Assembly: GCA_038501625.1 (NCBI GenBank)
Contig: JAZAYU010000061.1
Location: 422,303 to 486,302, forward strand
From: Corbicula japonica
Lineage: Eukaryota; Mollusca; Bivalvia; Venerida; Cyrenidae
Length of the DNA: 64,000 bases
Reading direction: 5' to 3'
Of this stretch, positions 1-13,700 are shown one piece after another. The notes under the pieces were generated by a model. It worked only from the letters and a program-made list of their open reading frames with translations, was not told the DNA's origin and ran no database searches. The position numbers and the translations under genes are program-made. Each line of letters starts with the position of its first letter. Position 1 is the stretch's first letter.

Positions 1-911
1 CACTAGAGGATGCTAAATGCCATATATCTAAGCTCTAGGCCTTGTGGTTTCAGACAAGAAGATTTTTAAAGTTTTTCCTATATAAGTCTATGTAAAATGA
101 AGTGACCCCTGGGGCGGGGCCAATTTTGATCCTAGGGAAATAATTTGAACAATCTTTGTAGAGTTCCACTAGAGGATGCTAAATGCCAAATATCTAAGCT
201 CTAGGCCTTGTGGTTTCAGACAAGAAGATTTTTAAAGTTTTTCCTATATAAGTCTATATAAAATGAAGTGAACCCTGGGGCGGGGCCAATTTTGACCCCA
301 GGGAAATAATTTGAACAATCTTTGTAGAGTTCCACTAGAGGGTGCTAAATACCAAATATCTAAGCTCTAGGCCTTGTGGTTTCAGACAAGAAGATTTTTA
401 AAGTTTTTCCTATATAAGTCTATATAAAATGAAGTGACCCCTGGGGCGGGGCCAATTTTGACCCCATGGAAATAATTTGAACAATCTTTGTAGAGTTCCA
501 CTAGAGGATGCTAAATGCCAAATATCTAAGCTCTAGGCCTTGTGGTTTCAGACAAGAAGATTTTTAAAGTTTTTCCTATACAAGTCTATGTAAAATGAAG
601 TGACCCCTGGGGCGGGGCCAATTTTGACCCCAGGGAAATACTTTGAACAATCTTTGTAGAGTTCCACTAGAGGATGCTAAATGCCAAATATCTAAGCTCT
701 AGGCCTTGTGGTTTCAGACAAGAAGATTTTTAAAGTTTTTCCTATATAAGTCTATGTAAAATGAAGTGACCCCTGGGGCGGGGCCAATTTTGACCCCAGG
801 GAAATAATTTGAACAATCTTTGTAGAGCTCCACTAGAGGATGCTAAATGCCAAATATCTAAGCTCTAGGCCTTGTGGTTTCAGACAAGAAGATTTTTAAA
901 GTTTTTCCTTT
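1..911. repeat. 166-bp tandem satellite array
   Basis: Five full units and a partial sixth of a 166-bp repeat. The phrase CACTAGAGG recurs at 1, 167, 333, 499, 665 and 831. Units differ by only a few substitutions. The array is open at the left edge of the window, so its true length is unknown. It lies inside an intron of the minus-strand POLRMT gene. The last unit breaks at about 911 and runs into an unrelated repeat tail. Confidence 0.95.
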
Positions 912-1150
912 CGGTTGCCATGGCAACCAGAGTTCTGCATGGAATTGACTCTTTGAACAACTTTGGAAGAGCTTCATGCAAGGAACATACGTGGCAAGTT
1001 TCATCAAAATTGGCCAAGCCGTTTCAGAGAAGAAGTCGATTGAAGCAATTGTTGACGACGCACGACGGACGACGCATGACGGACGACGCACGACGGACAT
1101 CAGGCGGTCACAAAAGCTCACCTTGTCACTACGTGACAGGTGAGCTAAAA
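912..1150 (+). repeat. Dispersed repeat tail with minisatellite and hairpin
   Basis: This segment follows the satellite directly. It contains a short minisatellite of ACGACGGACG-like units (about 1,049-1,100). It ends in an imperfect hairpin at about 1,116-1,147, whose arms AGCTCACCTTGTCAC and GTGACAGGTGAGCT differ by one missing base. I read it as the terminus of a dispersed element of which the 166-bp units may be the expanded core; that link is inference. Confidence 0.5.
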
Positions 1151-1174
1151 ATGAAGATCAAGTGCATTTTGGAT

Positions 1175-1361
1175 TACCATCATTGTTTGAATATAATCTG
1201 CACTTTTTCCCCCAGAATTCGGAAGTAAAAAGTTGGGAGTGCAGCTAATACACAGGTTTGGCTGCTTATACCTTTCCTTAAGACATTTTCATCTTTTCTA
1301 TCACGTTTGGGGGCAGTGCGGATTATACATTAGTGCGGCTTATATTTGAACAATGACGGTA
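1175..1361. mobile_element. Short MITE with TA termini
   Basis: A 187-bp segment with terminal inverted repeats: TACCATCATTGTTTGAATAT at the left, and at the right a sequence whose complement begins TACCGTCATTGTTCAAATAT. The TA ends would fit a Tc1/mariner/pogo-type target. The same termini bound the large element at 18,971-22,752, so this is probably a deletion derivative of that family. Confidence 0.6.
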
Positions 1362-1604
1362 TGTTCAGGTGACTACACAATAACGAGGCACATTAATGAG
1401 CTAATAGGAAAAAGAGCTCAAACCATGGTTATATGCTACCTCTGATTAAAACATCAGCAAAAAGAGATACCTTTGAAATGAAAGTTGAATCAATTGTTAC
1501 CATTGGAAACAATACCTACTTTAATTTACCTTTTAAACAAAACGCTGCATAAATATCTAAATAAAGAATGTGCAACCTGTGCCCAAGATTATAAAACTTA
1601 ACTT

Positions 1605-1680
1605 CCAATCTAAACTTCAGCCAATCAGATGCTTGAGATTTGAGTCTGGTCTACAATCTTAGTTTTACTATCTAGGGGCC
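1605..1680. repeat. Half-copy of palindromic MITE family
   Basis: Contains CAGCCAATCAGATGCTTGAG followed by a GTTTTACTATCTAGGGGCC-like end. It matches one arm of the palindromic element seen complete at 7,803-7,947 and 60,683-60,814. It lies in a POLRMT intron just outside the exon at 1701-1832. Confidence 0.5.
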
Positions 1681-1700
1681 TTGTCTGTATTAAGTGTTAC

Positions 1701-4700
1701 CTTAGGAAAGACATCTGTATCAATCATCTGCTGTATGGTGAATCGTTTCTGTATTCTGTTGGCAAGACATCTCTTCAGATACTGAGCTGTAGGACTGTAC
1801 ATGTGTGTAAACTGCGACCACCATTCCACTTCCTAAAATTTACCAAACCATTTTCTATCTCTATTATGTTTGCTTTTAGAATGAATTTAAAATACTTGCA
1901 TTGGTGCCAGTACATTCAAGCTTGAAGAAGAATATGTGTGCTAAAACTGGGTGCAGGCAAATGCAGTTAATCTCAAGATATCATCCCTTACTCTCAAAGC
2001 AGACATTGCAAGTGATCTAGAAATTTAAAATTTGACATATATTGCTTTAGCTCATAACTCTGTAAATATGTTTTATCATGAGAGAGAACAGTGTTTTCTG
2101 TTTGCTTTTAGATTCATTAGGTTGTTTCTGACCCAATTAGCAAACAGTGTAGATATTGATCAGGTGGCATGGATTTGCCGGCTGAACGGGAACTACACTC
2201 TTCACCCATGTTGTAATAGCATCATTAAACATAACTATTACATTGTTATTGTGCACAGATTCAATGTTCACATACTTTTAGCAAGGCATAGCATGTTTGA
2301 ATCTCAAAACCGAGTGAAAACAACAGAATGATATATGTACACTGTGCAAGACTAAATGTATGGCACAGTGAAACAATCATGACTGACATAATAGCACAAT
2401 TTTTATACGTTATTTTGATAGCAGTAAATAAAACCTAGTGCCCCATGAAGAGATGTTTACACACCTTGCACAGAATCCAGACATAATCATCAACAGGAAA
2501 CAGACAGAAGAACGGATACATATTCATTCCTTCCTCGGCTGAAAATACAAATATATAAACACTTGGTTAAATTCAGTGATGAGGACCACCAGCAAACAGA
2601 AACTTTATTGTCTCCACGTTTTCCAATGAATGAAAAGGACTCATAAATGACATCTAATTAAAACTAATTAAAGGTGAATAATCTTCATATATCTGATATT
2701 AAGCACAAACTGTCTTGTAAAGTTACAAAAACACTACATGTAGATGGGTGTTCAACTTGTGCCATCCTCTGGTACTATGTCAGAATAAAAATACAAGCTG
2801 CATCTTGACCTAAAGAACTTGGCATCATCTATCATGAGCATACTGTCATGAGCAATATAATCTGAAATATTTAGAAGTGGTAAAATTATAGCCAACATTA
2901 AGTTTTCATGTAAAAATTCAAGCACAAAAAGGTGCATAACTCAAATGTGACCTTGACTGAAGATCCTAATTTATCGGCTTTTCTTTGAAAGGGCCACACA
3001 AAAGTGAATTTACATCTTAGGGTTCTCTGGTGATGTAACTGATGATGTAACAAACAATAGATCAGTTTTTTATTACCTTCTTATGAGCAATACTGTAAAC
3101 ATCTGAAAACAAAATACACAGACATTGATTGTCTGCTTGAAAGTAGAACCTGGTGTTAAACGTACCATAAGCTTTCTTCAGCAACTTGCTTCTTTGGGTC
3201 AGGAAGGCCTCCTTTATTTTCTTGTGCCAATGTTCCCGCATAGCATCAATCATTTCTCTCTGAAAACATGAAACACAAGTGTACATGACAACTATACATA
3301 CTCCATCAACAGAAATGTACACAAAAACCATAATATTGAATCATCTGTTGATTTCAATGAAAAGTCATACTCTGGAGTTTTATGTATTGATCACATGGGC
3401 CCCATGTGGGGCTTATCTTGAAGTCCAGGCTTAATAAAAATCTTTATTCGAATCTTTTTACACCAGATAAAAAATATTAAAATGTGTAACAAAATCAATT
3501 TTTAGTTATTTGAAAATAAAAGATTATAGTAAATTCTTTCTACTATACTCAACAAAAATAAAAAGTATCCACTTGCCTATATTAAATTTTGTAAAATATG
3601 AAAACGAAAACAGAACATTCTATATGTTTACACATTTTGCTTTTCTGTTATCATTGCAAAGCATAAAGTATTCTTGAAAATCTGCAGCCACAACTTAGTT
3701 ATCTTTCCCTTTGCTATAATATGGGTTTCAGTAAAATGTCAGCGAGTCTTTGAAATATTCACATTTATTGGAATTAAATCGCGTTCTCTACCTATTGTGG
3801 ATAAATAAAATCACAAAATTTTCATAAATAACATAACTGGTCCTTGATAAACAACGCTAGAAATTCCAACCATTTCCAATTACCTCCCTTTAAATTGAAT
3901 ATGTAGTGTTTTTTAAGACATGATTAATTGTTATTCAATTGGCTGTTCCTCAGGTCTTTGTGTGGAAGTTTTTATTCATGAACAATTTAATTCAAAAACA
4001 ACTGAGATTAACTAAATAAACACCATTCAAAGCGTTCCTAATTAAATGAAAACATGGTAATGGGAAACCAAGCATAAAAAGTGGATACTTTTTATTTTTG
4101 TTCAGTATATATTTAATCTAAAATATCAAAAACTATCACTGAAGATGATTTTTCCTGTGATGTGTTGCATATCTGAGAATGTTATTTTGTCCATAATATG
4201 TAAAACCTTTCCTCCATATATACACCACATTTTTAAGCATGTGACAAAAGTGTAGATCCAGATCACTCGACACATTTGTGCAGTCTGATCAGGATCTGCA
4301 TTGTTCACTTTTTTGTCAAAAATAACATAAATACAACTAGAAATGTGTCCATAGGACACGGATGCCCCCGCTATGCATGTTTGTCATGGTGAACATTTAT
4401 AGCAAGTTAATTGAAAATCTAATAAGTAATAACAAACTCACAGCCCAGACAAGAAAATTCTGGTTTTAGTAATAGTGACCTTGACCTTGGACCTACAGGC
4501 ATGGGAATTGTACACAACACAACGCCTTGTCATAGTGAACATTTCTGCCAAATTATTTTGAAATCACTCTGTTAATAATGAAGTTATAGCTAGTACAAGA
4601 AATTTCTATTTTTTGTAACAGTGACCTTGACCTTGGACCTACAGGCATGGGTATTGTACACAACACATCGTCTTGATATAATAAACATTTATACCAAGTT

Positions 4701-7700
4701 ATTTTAAAATCCAATAAGAAATAACAAAGTTACAGAGCAGACAAGATTTTTATAACAAAATTTTATTTTTAGTAACAGTGACCTTGACCTTGGACCTACA
4801 GGCATGGGTGTTGTAGGCGACACACCACCTTGTCATGGTAAACATTTGTGCCAAGTTATTTTGAAATCCATCCATTCATAAGGAAGTTACAGCCCGGACA
4901 AGAAAATTCTATTTTTAGTAACAGTGACCTTGACCTTGGACCTACAGGCATGGGTACTGTACGCGACACACCGTCTCGATATGGTGAACATTCATACCAA
5001 GTTATTTTAAAATCCAATAAGAAATAAGAAAGTTACAGACGGGACACGATTTTTCCAACAAAATTCTATTTTTAGTAACAGTGACCTTGACCTTGGAGCT
5101 ACAGGCATGGGTGTTGTACGCGACACACCGCCTTGTCATGGTGAACATTTGTGCCAAGTTATTTTGAAATCCCTCCATTCATAAGGAAGTTAAAGCCCGG
5201 ACAAGAAAATTCTATTTTTAGTAACAGTGACCTTGACCTTGGACCTACAGGCATGGGTATTGTACGCGACACACCGTCTTGATATGGTGAACATTCATAC
5301 CGAGTTATTTTAAAATCCAATAAGAAATAACAAAGTTACAGAGCGGACACGATTTTTCCAACAAAATTCTATTTTTAGTAACAGTGACCTTGACCTTGGA
5401 CCTACAGGCATGGGTGTTGTACGCGACACACCGCCTTGTCATGGTGAACATTTGTGCCAAGTGATTTTGAAATCCCTCCATTCATAAGGAAGTTACAGCC
5501 TGGACAAGAAAATTCTATTTTTAGTAACAGTGACCTTGACCTTGGACCTACAGGCATGGGTATTGTACGCGACACACCGTCTTGATATGGTGGATATTTA
5601 TACCAAGTTATTTTAAAATCCATTAAGAAATAACAAAGTTACAGAGTGGACAAGATTTTTCCAACAGAATTCTATTTTTAGTAACAGTGACCTTGACCTT
5701 AGACCTACAGGCATGGGTGTTGTACGCGACACACCGCCTTGTCATGGTGAACATTTGTGCCAAGTTATTTTCAAATCCCTCTAATCATAAGGAAGTTACA
5801 GCCCGGACAAGAAAATGCTATTTTTAGTAACAGTGACCTTGACCTTGGACCTACGGGCATGGGTATTGTACGCGACACACCGTCTTGATATGGTGAACAT
5901 TCATACCAAGTTATTTTAAAATCCAATAAGAAATAACAAAGTTACAGAGCGGACACGATTTTCGAACATACACACACACTGACACACACACCCACCCACC
6001 CACCCACCCACAGCCAGGGTGAACACTATATGCCCTTCCGCCATTATATGGCGGGGGCATAAAAAAGACAGGGTGTAGATCTTGATCAGACAACACAAAT
6101 GTGTCACCTGATCTGGATCTACACTAACCATGCCATACAGGCATATGTATGGAGGAAATGGTAAACAAAAAATGGGATGACACACTGATGATGCCAGACA
6201 CAACTTTATCACAATAGCTCAACCTAAAGAAAGTCACTAGCCCATGCAATAAACAAACCAACCTTCTGTGTATCTATTTTGGTATTTGTTCTGAACACAG
6301 AATCTATCGTGACAAAGCCGTCCAGTTCTTTCCTGAACTGTTCTTCTGCTGCTTGCATGAGCTGATCTTTTGTCATGCCACATGTTAACGGGTTTGTTTC
6401 CACTTTCTGAAAAACAAAATCTATGTCACAATCATGTTTATTAATTATAATAATTATTGGTACATGTACAAAACATTTCGCCTGTCACATGGTAAAAAAT
6501 AGATCTCACTTGAAAGGTCAAGACCCAAGACAAGTCTTCATTTCAGCCAATCAGATGCTTTAGATTTGACTCTCCAGTCTCCAGTCTTAGTTTTATTATT
6601 ATCAGATTGGTATAATAAACAAGAAAAAAATAACAGAGCCTGGTAATGTAACAAATTTTCACGAACAAGTTGATGAAGACAAAAAATTACCATAAACTGC
6701 AATACATGTACCTCGTAATCTGGCAACATTTCATTGAGTGGCTCCACCAGAGGACCAGTGTATGTTACATCCACATTGGGAGGGTAAGGTTCGTAGTTGG
6801 GTATGATTTTGCTGAGCATCTGTAATAGATTACTGTTGTAATAGATTATGCAATACAGAGCAAGTTACTCGGGTGTAAACTAATTTCTATCAGCTTTCAA
6901 AGCAAGTTCATAGTTTCTTAACCCTTTCCTGTATAGAAACACCTTTATTGCTAAGGCGAACAGTTTAGATCCAGATCAGCCGGCACATCTGTGCCGTCTG
7001 ATCAGGATCTAAACTGTTCGCTTTTTGATGCATTAGGTTATTTCTGACCAAAATGTGCAGATCCTGATCAGACAGCTAGGATGTGCCGGCTGATCTGGAT
7101 CTACACTGGTCGCACATGCGAAAAAATGCATATATATCAAGGAAAGGGTTAAAGACTATTTAAAGTTTTACTGCCAATGAGCAATTTTGCAGTAGTTATA
7201 ACAGAATAAGCATTAAATACTAGTCAAAGGTATAGGTATTCATATCTACAAACAACTGAACAAGATACAGAAATAAACAGCTAGGTATTCAGAAATACAT
7301 AGTAAATTATCTCAGAGAACTGATGATGATCATATTTCTACTGTAATTTCTCTGAAAAACAAAAAAAACATTGACAAGTTATAAATCCGCAACAAAAAAT
7401 ACTGTTAATTCTTTTTAACAATTTTCTTTATAGATACAGCTTATATTCCATGTTGAACCACTGCAAATCTAGATCAGGTAGTACATTCATGCAATATGAT
7501 CAGAATCGACACTGCTTTTACATGTAGATTCAATATATTATTTCTGACCAAGAAGTGAGCATCATAGATCTAAATCAGACTGAATGACTACTCAGGGGGA
7601 TCTAAATAAACACTGGTTGCACAATAGACATGAGCCACAGCAATGTAGTAAAGGGTTAAACCAAGAAATGTTCGTACCTTATACACACAATGTCTCTCGT

Positions 7701-10700
7701 TGTACTGAAAAGTGCACTGGTTGAAAATATTCTTTACATCAAGGCCCTGTAACAAAGAGTAACCTGGATGATTTCATCATTATCAGTCATATGAACATAC
7801 CAGGGCCGAAGATCATAAAACTAAGTATTGAGATCAGTCTTAAATCTCAAGGATCTGATTGGCTGTAATGGTGACTGGTCGCCATTTCAGCCAATCAGAT
7901 GCTTGAGATTCGAGACTGATCTCCAGATTTAGTTTTATGATCTTGGACACAGTTATATCAAAATGAAACAAGCCCACAGTTCATGGCTTTTTCAGGGGTT
8001 TGGGGGAAAAAGGCCCCTGCCCAAATTGATTTTTTTTATGCAGTACACAATGGTTTTTACACAGAACAGTAAATTGAGGATTTCATGACGAAATGTGCAT
8101 GCCTGTTGATGTCACTTGACATATACAATTGAGGCTGATTTTAGAAAACCACAAAGAGCTTAGAATTCAGACCAGGCAGACAACTGCTTGGCACTTAGTG
8201 CTTGACAAGAAATCAACATGTCAGCGTGAACATGCCTCTATCTATTATGGTGGCATCATTTTGTATTCTGCGAGTTTAACTTGAAAATAATTTCATGCTT
8301 TGCAAAGTGGAAAATTAAAATTCCTGTAAATTAATAGTGTGTCTCATAAGAATTATACTATTACTACTATTCAAATTTATTTCATTGAGTACAATTACAA
8401 ATTCCGTGTGAAATTTCATCCCTCAGAAATTTAATGATAACACAGTTACCTGTACTGAAGTTGATAAAGTTGAACACATGTATTCACAACACAAAGCCAT
8501 CCCCACTGAAACTGCAAGGTGTATATTTTGAAATATTGTTAGATTATGACTGACAGCTGGAATAACTCACCTGCTTGACCATATCTTTCACAATGAAGGA
8601 AGCAATCATCAAATCATAATCTCCCGTCTTCCCAATACATGACAGGCATATTGAGTATGTCTCATATGTTGGTGTGAGGCCGTCCTCACGAATGTAGGAA
8701 AACACTTCACGAACAAGGTCTAAACTTCTGTTCTGTAAATAACAACATAACAGATAATTAAATAAGCCATGTCATAAGGAAATGTTTTTTGTGACAGTTT
8801 AAAAGTTTTTAGCTGTTGCTGTTACCTTAAAAAAGCTGATGAAAGTTAAAGCCAACACTACAGTTCTCGAATACTTGTAGCTGTGGGTTATACATATAAA
8901 TTTTTTTTCATTAATACATGTAGTAGTAAATGCTGTAATTTTATTGTGAAGTTACACAGTTTTACTACCAATGAGCAATTTTGCAGTAGTTATAGGTTTC
9001 TTTCAAACAGAATAAGCATTAAATACTAGTCAAAGGTATAGGTATTCATATCTACAAACAACTGAACAAGATACAGAAATAAACAATAAACAGCTAGGTA
9101 TTCAGAAATACATACTGTAAAACGCATTAATTTCGCAAGGTCACACAGTTACACAAATAGACATACAGTAACATTTTAAAGACCAGATATTAGAAATGAA
9201 ACATTTATTTGTAAGCCGACACATATTATACTTAGATGATCTCTAAACACCATATTTATAAGACTTAAAATTCTTCAACCGGTATCTGGGCCAAAAATCC
9301 TGAGTTACAAGAAAATTACAGGACTTTTTGCTTCTTGTAGTATTTTTTTAATTATAGGTAGTATAACTGTAATGATTTCCCGCGCTTTTTTCTCGAATGT
9401 CGGGAATACTCGGTTTACTGTAACTAACAGTCGACAATAATCGATGTCGCTTCGGTTACTATCGGCTCTGACGAGTAGCGTGGGAAGTCACCGAAAGCGA
9501 GTCGATGTTTGACGACGTCGCAAATTTATGCGCAGGAAAGCATTACAGTTAGACTACCTTAATGATTTTGTTAGTAATCTGGACTAATTTAATTCCTACT
9601 TCTACAAAATGCATAATAAACAATGTTTTTGCTAAATATGCAAAAATCCTGCAAAAAAACCCTGTTGTTCCTTACCTTTTACCATTCCAATCAAGAATTC
9701 TTACCTCTTTGCCGAGACCCCTAAGTAACATATTGTATATGGTGACATCGGTAATCTTTTCCTCTGGTATGTTCCTTTTTCTGTACATTTTCACGTCATT
9801 CAATGCCCTCATGGTCTGTAAATAGTTAATAATTGTCTTTTAGAAACATTTTAGAAGGCACCAAACTAAATGTTAATAACTACAGTCTCACTAATGCAAC
9901 AGGGCGTGCACATGTAACTTGGATTGTGCACAGTAACACGTTTGCACATCTAAATAATATTAATGTTTATATTAAGAGGCAACAGTTCATGGTACAATTT
10001 CCTTGAGGTTTTGAACTCCCACTCTTGTTATACCATTTGGATTAAATGAAAATAAATCTCATGAACAACCTATTATGAATTCACACAACACTATTTAGTG
10101 CAGAACCGGTAGTATAGCAAACAATTACACTGTAATTTATTTAACAACTCAGCATTTTGAAGAATTTTTTAGTCAGCTCTCACTATAAGATATTTAATTT
10201 CAGGAATTTCTATGACATGCATGATTTTATGTCAAGCTTAACCAATTTTCATTAATAAATGTTTAAATTATGAATTTAATTTAAATACAAACCATACAAT
10301 GAAGAACCGAAGAAAAAAATGTTTTAACAGCTTACCATTCCACCATAAATACAAGCTTCAACGTAATTCTTCAGGTCCAAGTTGAATATCTCCAGCTGGG
10401 CTTGTTCAACCAATTCCCAGTTAACTTCTTCAGCTTGCAGAACTTTTTGTTTGTTCCTTTCTTTTTGCTTTTCTTTGGCCTACAAAGCATGTTATTAATG
10501 AATGCTTACTTCATCAAAATCAAAGCTAAAAAGCCAACAATTCTCAACATGAATTAACTACAGTCTAAATACAAGTTTACATAATATACATGATAGATGT
10601 TACAGGCTGTTGAAAAAATTCCAGTTTTAAAGTTTTGTATTCAGTTATAATTCAATATAAATATTCAACTGGCAATTTATTTTTGATGTGCATATTTATT

Positions 10701-13700
10701 TAAGAATGGAATCCAGAAGAATTAAGCATATATTTGGGACAATTCATTTAAAAGTTAGGGATATGGGTCTTGTACCTGACAATGCCAAACAAGTGGCAAG
10801 TCATTTTAAAACATATCCATTCACGAGAACGGGGTTTGAAAGTAAAAACAAAAACAATGACATTACTTTATTTGAACTAGAAAATATTCCTTACCATTAC
10901 TTTTTCAATAAGAAAAAAAACTTAGTTCTTTTGTACCAGACATCTCTTGGCAATAACAGTTTAGTTTAAAAAATTCTACCATGTGCACAGTTAAATTGTT
11001 GTATGTTTCTGCAACATGTTCAAGTCCAAAATCAAAACCAAGTTATGAAACCAGTCTAGGATCTCTGCAATCTGACAGGTTGAAACACAGCACAGTCTCT
11101 AAACTAGCCAATAAGAAGCTTAAGATCTGAGACTAGTTACGACACTAAGTTTTATATCCACGAGAATATTTCAGATACAGAGGATAGTACCTTATCATTG
11201 AGACCTTTTCCTTACTCATATCATAACAATAACATAACGTTGGATGATGTTTACATAAAGGCGCGGAGCGTCACGTTGGACCTCTCGCTGTAATGGATAG
11301 TTTATTCATTCCCGACAAGGATAGTACCTTATCAGTAAGATAGCCCTGTATCGAGACAGGCTCATCTGTCATCCACTCGGCAGCGGCGACGTCTTCCATC
11401 AGCATATCACCAGCAACAGTTGTATCTTTATGGTACGGGTCCTGCAACATCTCTAGTCGTTCATGCTCACTGAGCGACATTGTTGTTGGTAGTGTTCTTT
11501 TCTTTTTTCTACACAAAGAAAATGTCAAACTTATGTTGTTGTCTTTTAAAAACCCACATTATGAACTGGACTGTTTGATATGACACCCCACCCAATTTTT
11601 TTAAACTTTTAAAACTTGTATCATTTAAGGGGTTGCAAAGTTATGAAAACAAAATGTTTATGTGTGACCATTGCTATTAAGTTATTCTTGCATACCAGAT
11701 CAGGTCATCCGGTGTTTTCACCCGTGTAGGAAATTTTGATTCTACATCCCCCCATGTAGAATGAGTCACGTGAGTGACGTCATATATTCAAGTTATTGAC
11801 GTCATTTATAAAAATGGTTTGCGTTAATGTCAATATTTCAGCATAAGGAAAATAAAAAAAAATTGTATACATACATAGAAATGTTATAAATAATAAAAGG
11901 TATGCAAGAAAAAGTATCTTGCATGAGACAATCGGTAAAGATAGAAAAATCTGTCACCTCGGGTGAACTGTTTTGGCGGGAACTCGGCAGAGCCTCGTTC
12001 CCGCAAAACAGTTAACCCTCGGTCACAGATTTTTCCATCTTCACCTCACACTCATGCATGATACTTATATTCCCTGACCTCTGAGGTAGGGTTAAGGTTC
12101 TTACACCAGTCACTAATTTATTTAGATTTATTAGTTCACTTTGGATGATAGTCACTTGCGATGTTATGCTAAAGAAACTAGAAGCTACACTCCATTTTCA
12201 ATGACAATGGAAACAGATTGAATGATGTTCCTGTCTCAGTTGCTGAGTTATTCTCTGGAAATTTTTTTAAAAATATTTTACCCTTAAACCCCAAGTGTGA
12301 CCTTGACCTTTGAGGAAGGGCCATGGTTTTTGGACATGACACTTCACCTTATTAAGGTTAATACTTGTGTGAAGTTATTTTGAAATCCACTGAGGATTTG
12401 CTATTAAGTTATTCCCTGGAAACCATTTGTGATGGACAAATGTACAAGGCAATCACTATCACTATCACTACCGCTCACTCTGGGATCGGGAACATGAAAT
12501 CAAGAAAAGGACCAAAGTTCTGGATTAGTAACAAATTCATTGTTAAATGTAAGTCCCTATCAATGATTTCATGATTTAAGCAAAGAATCAATCCTTTTAC
12601 AATCAAGCAGTACACATGTACCTGAATGATTTAAGGATTTCCCATTCTGCCTCTGGTAGTTCAAGCTTATCAAAATCTTCATGCCCTTCTTCATCCTGAT
12701 CTTGTGCTGCCTTAGTCTCCTTACTATCTTCTGTAGCTGGCTCTTTAAATAAATCTCTACCACTACTATCTGCACGCAGGTCTCTCTTTTCAAAAAATAA
12801 ATCAACCAAGTTTTCTGAACTTTCGTACAATTTTGAATCTCTTGTTGGTTGTGGGTCGCCTTTCCATGTAAACATCTTTTTAGCATCATCTAAAGTTTCT
12901 CGAAAATAATCATTAACAATAAGATCAGAAACTAAACTTTTTCTATGAATTTTATCGAAAACAGACTTTTTATCTAATTTTTCTTGCTTCAGTTTTAAAG
13001 TCTCTTTCTTTTCTTGAATTTTGGAGTTCTTTCTTTCATAAATTTCATTTAAAGCAGCTTTCATGTGTTTCTTTTTTATTCCAACTTTTGAGCTGTCCTT
13101 TGCAGTTTTGTGCTGTTGAATGATATCCTTAATTTCATCTTTGATGTCAACTTTCACTTTAGCCCTGCTCATGGGAGGTTGTCCTATAACATTCTTCTTT
13201 TGAAACTCTTCCAAGTTCACATTTCTTACATTGTCTACTTTAAAATCTGTCTTCAAATGTTGTAACTGGTCAGCAAATACTGTTTTGTTTTCAAAGTTAC
13301 TCAAAATGTCGGTGTTAGATTTTCTTGTCTTATTTTCATGCTTTGGTTTTTTCAATGCAATGCTTTCTTCTGGTGAATTTGGTAGTCTGTCAGCTTTTTT
13401 AGTTCGTATAGTTTCATTATCGTTTTCAAGATTATTCAAATACTGTGAAGTATCTTTGGTTTTCGTTCTTTCAATATCTAATCCATCGAAATGTGTTTGA
13501 TTGGAAAAGTTTTTATCACCGGTAATATATCTACTTTCATAAAATTCTTCTAAGCCTGTCTGGTCTTCTGAGTTGACATAATCTCTGTTTCCCAGTCTGT
13601 CCTCCATTTCCTTCTGATACCTAGCTTGAGTATGGCCAGTGTTTAAAGTTTCTGGAACCAATCTTGAATGCTGATTGGCTCTTTTCCAATACTGGTACTC

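Noticed and set aside
11183..11210. Second copy of a GATAGTACCTTATCA-like splice-donor context near the POLRMT exon at 11328-11508
   Set aside because: The sequence copies the exon end but the adjacent bases do not continue the coding frame; likely a small local duplication rather than an alternative exon.
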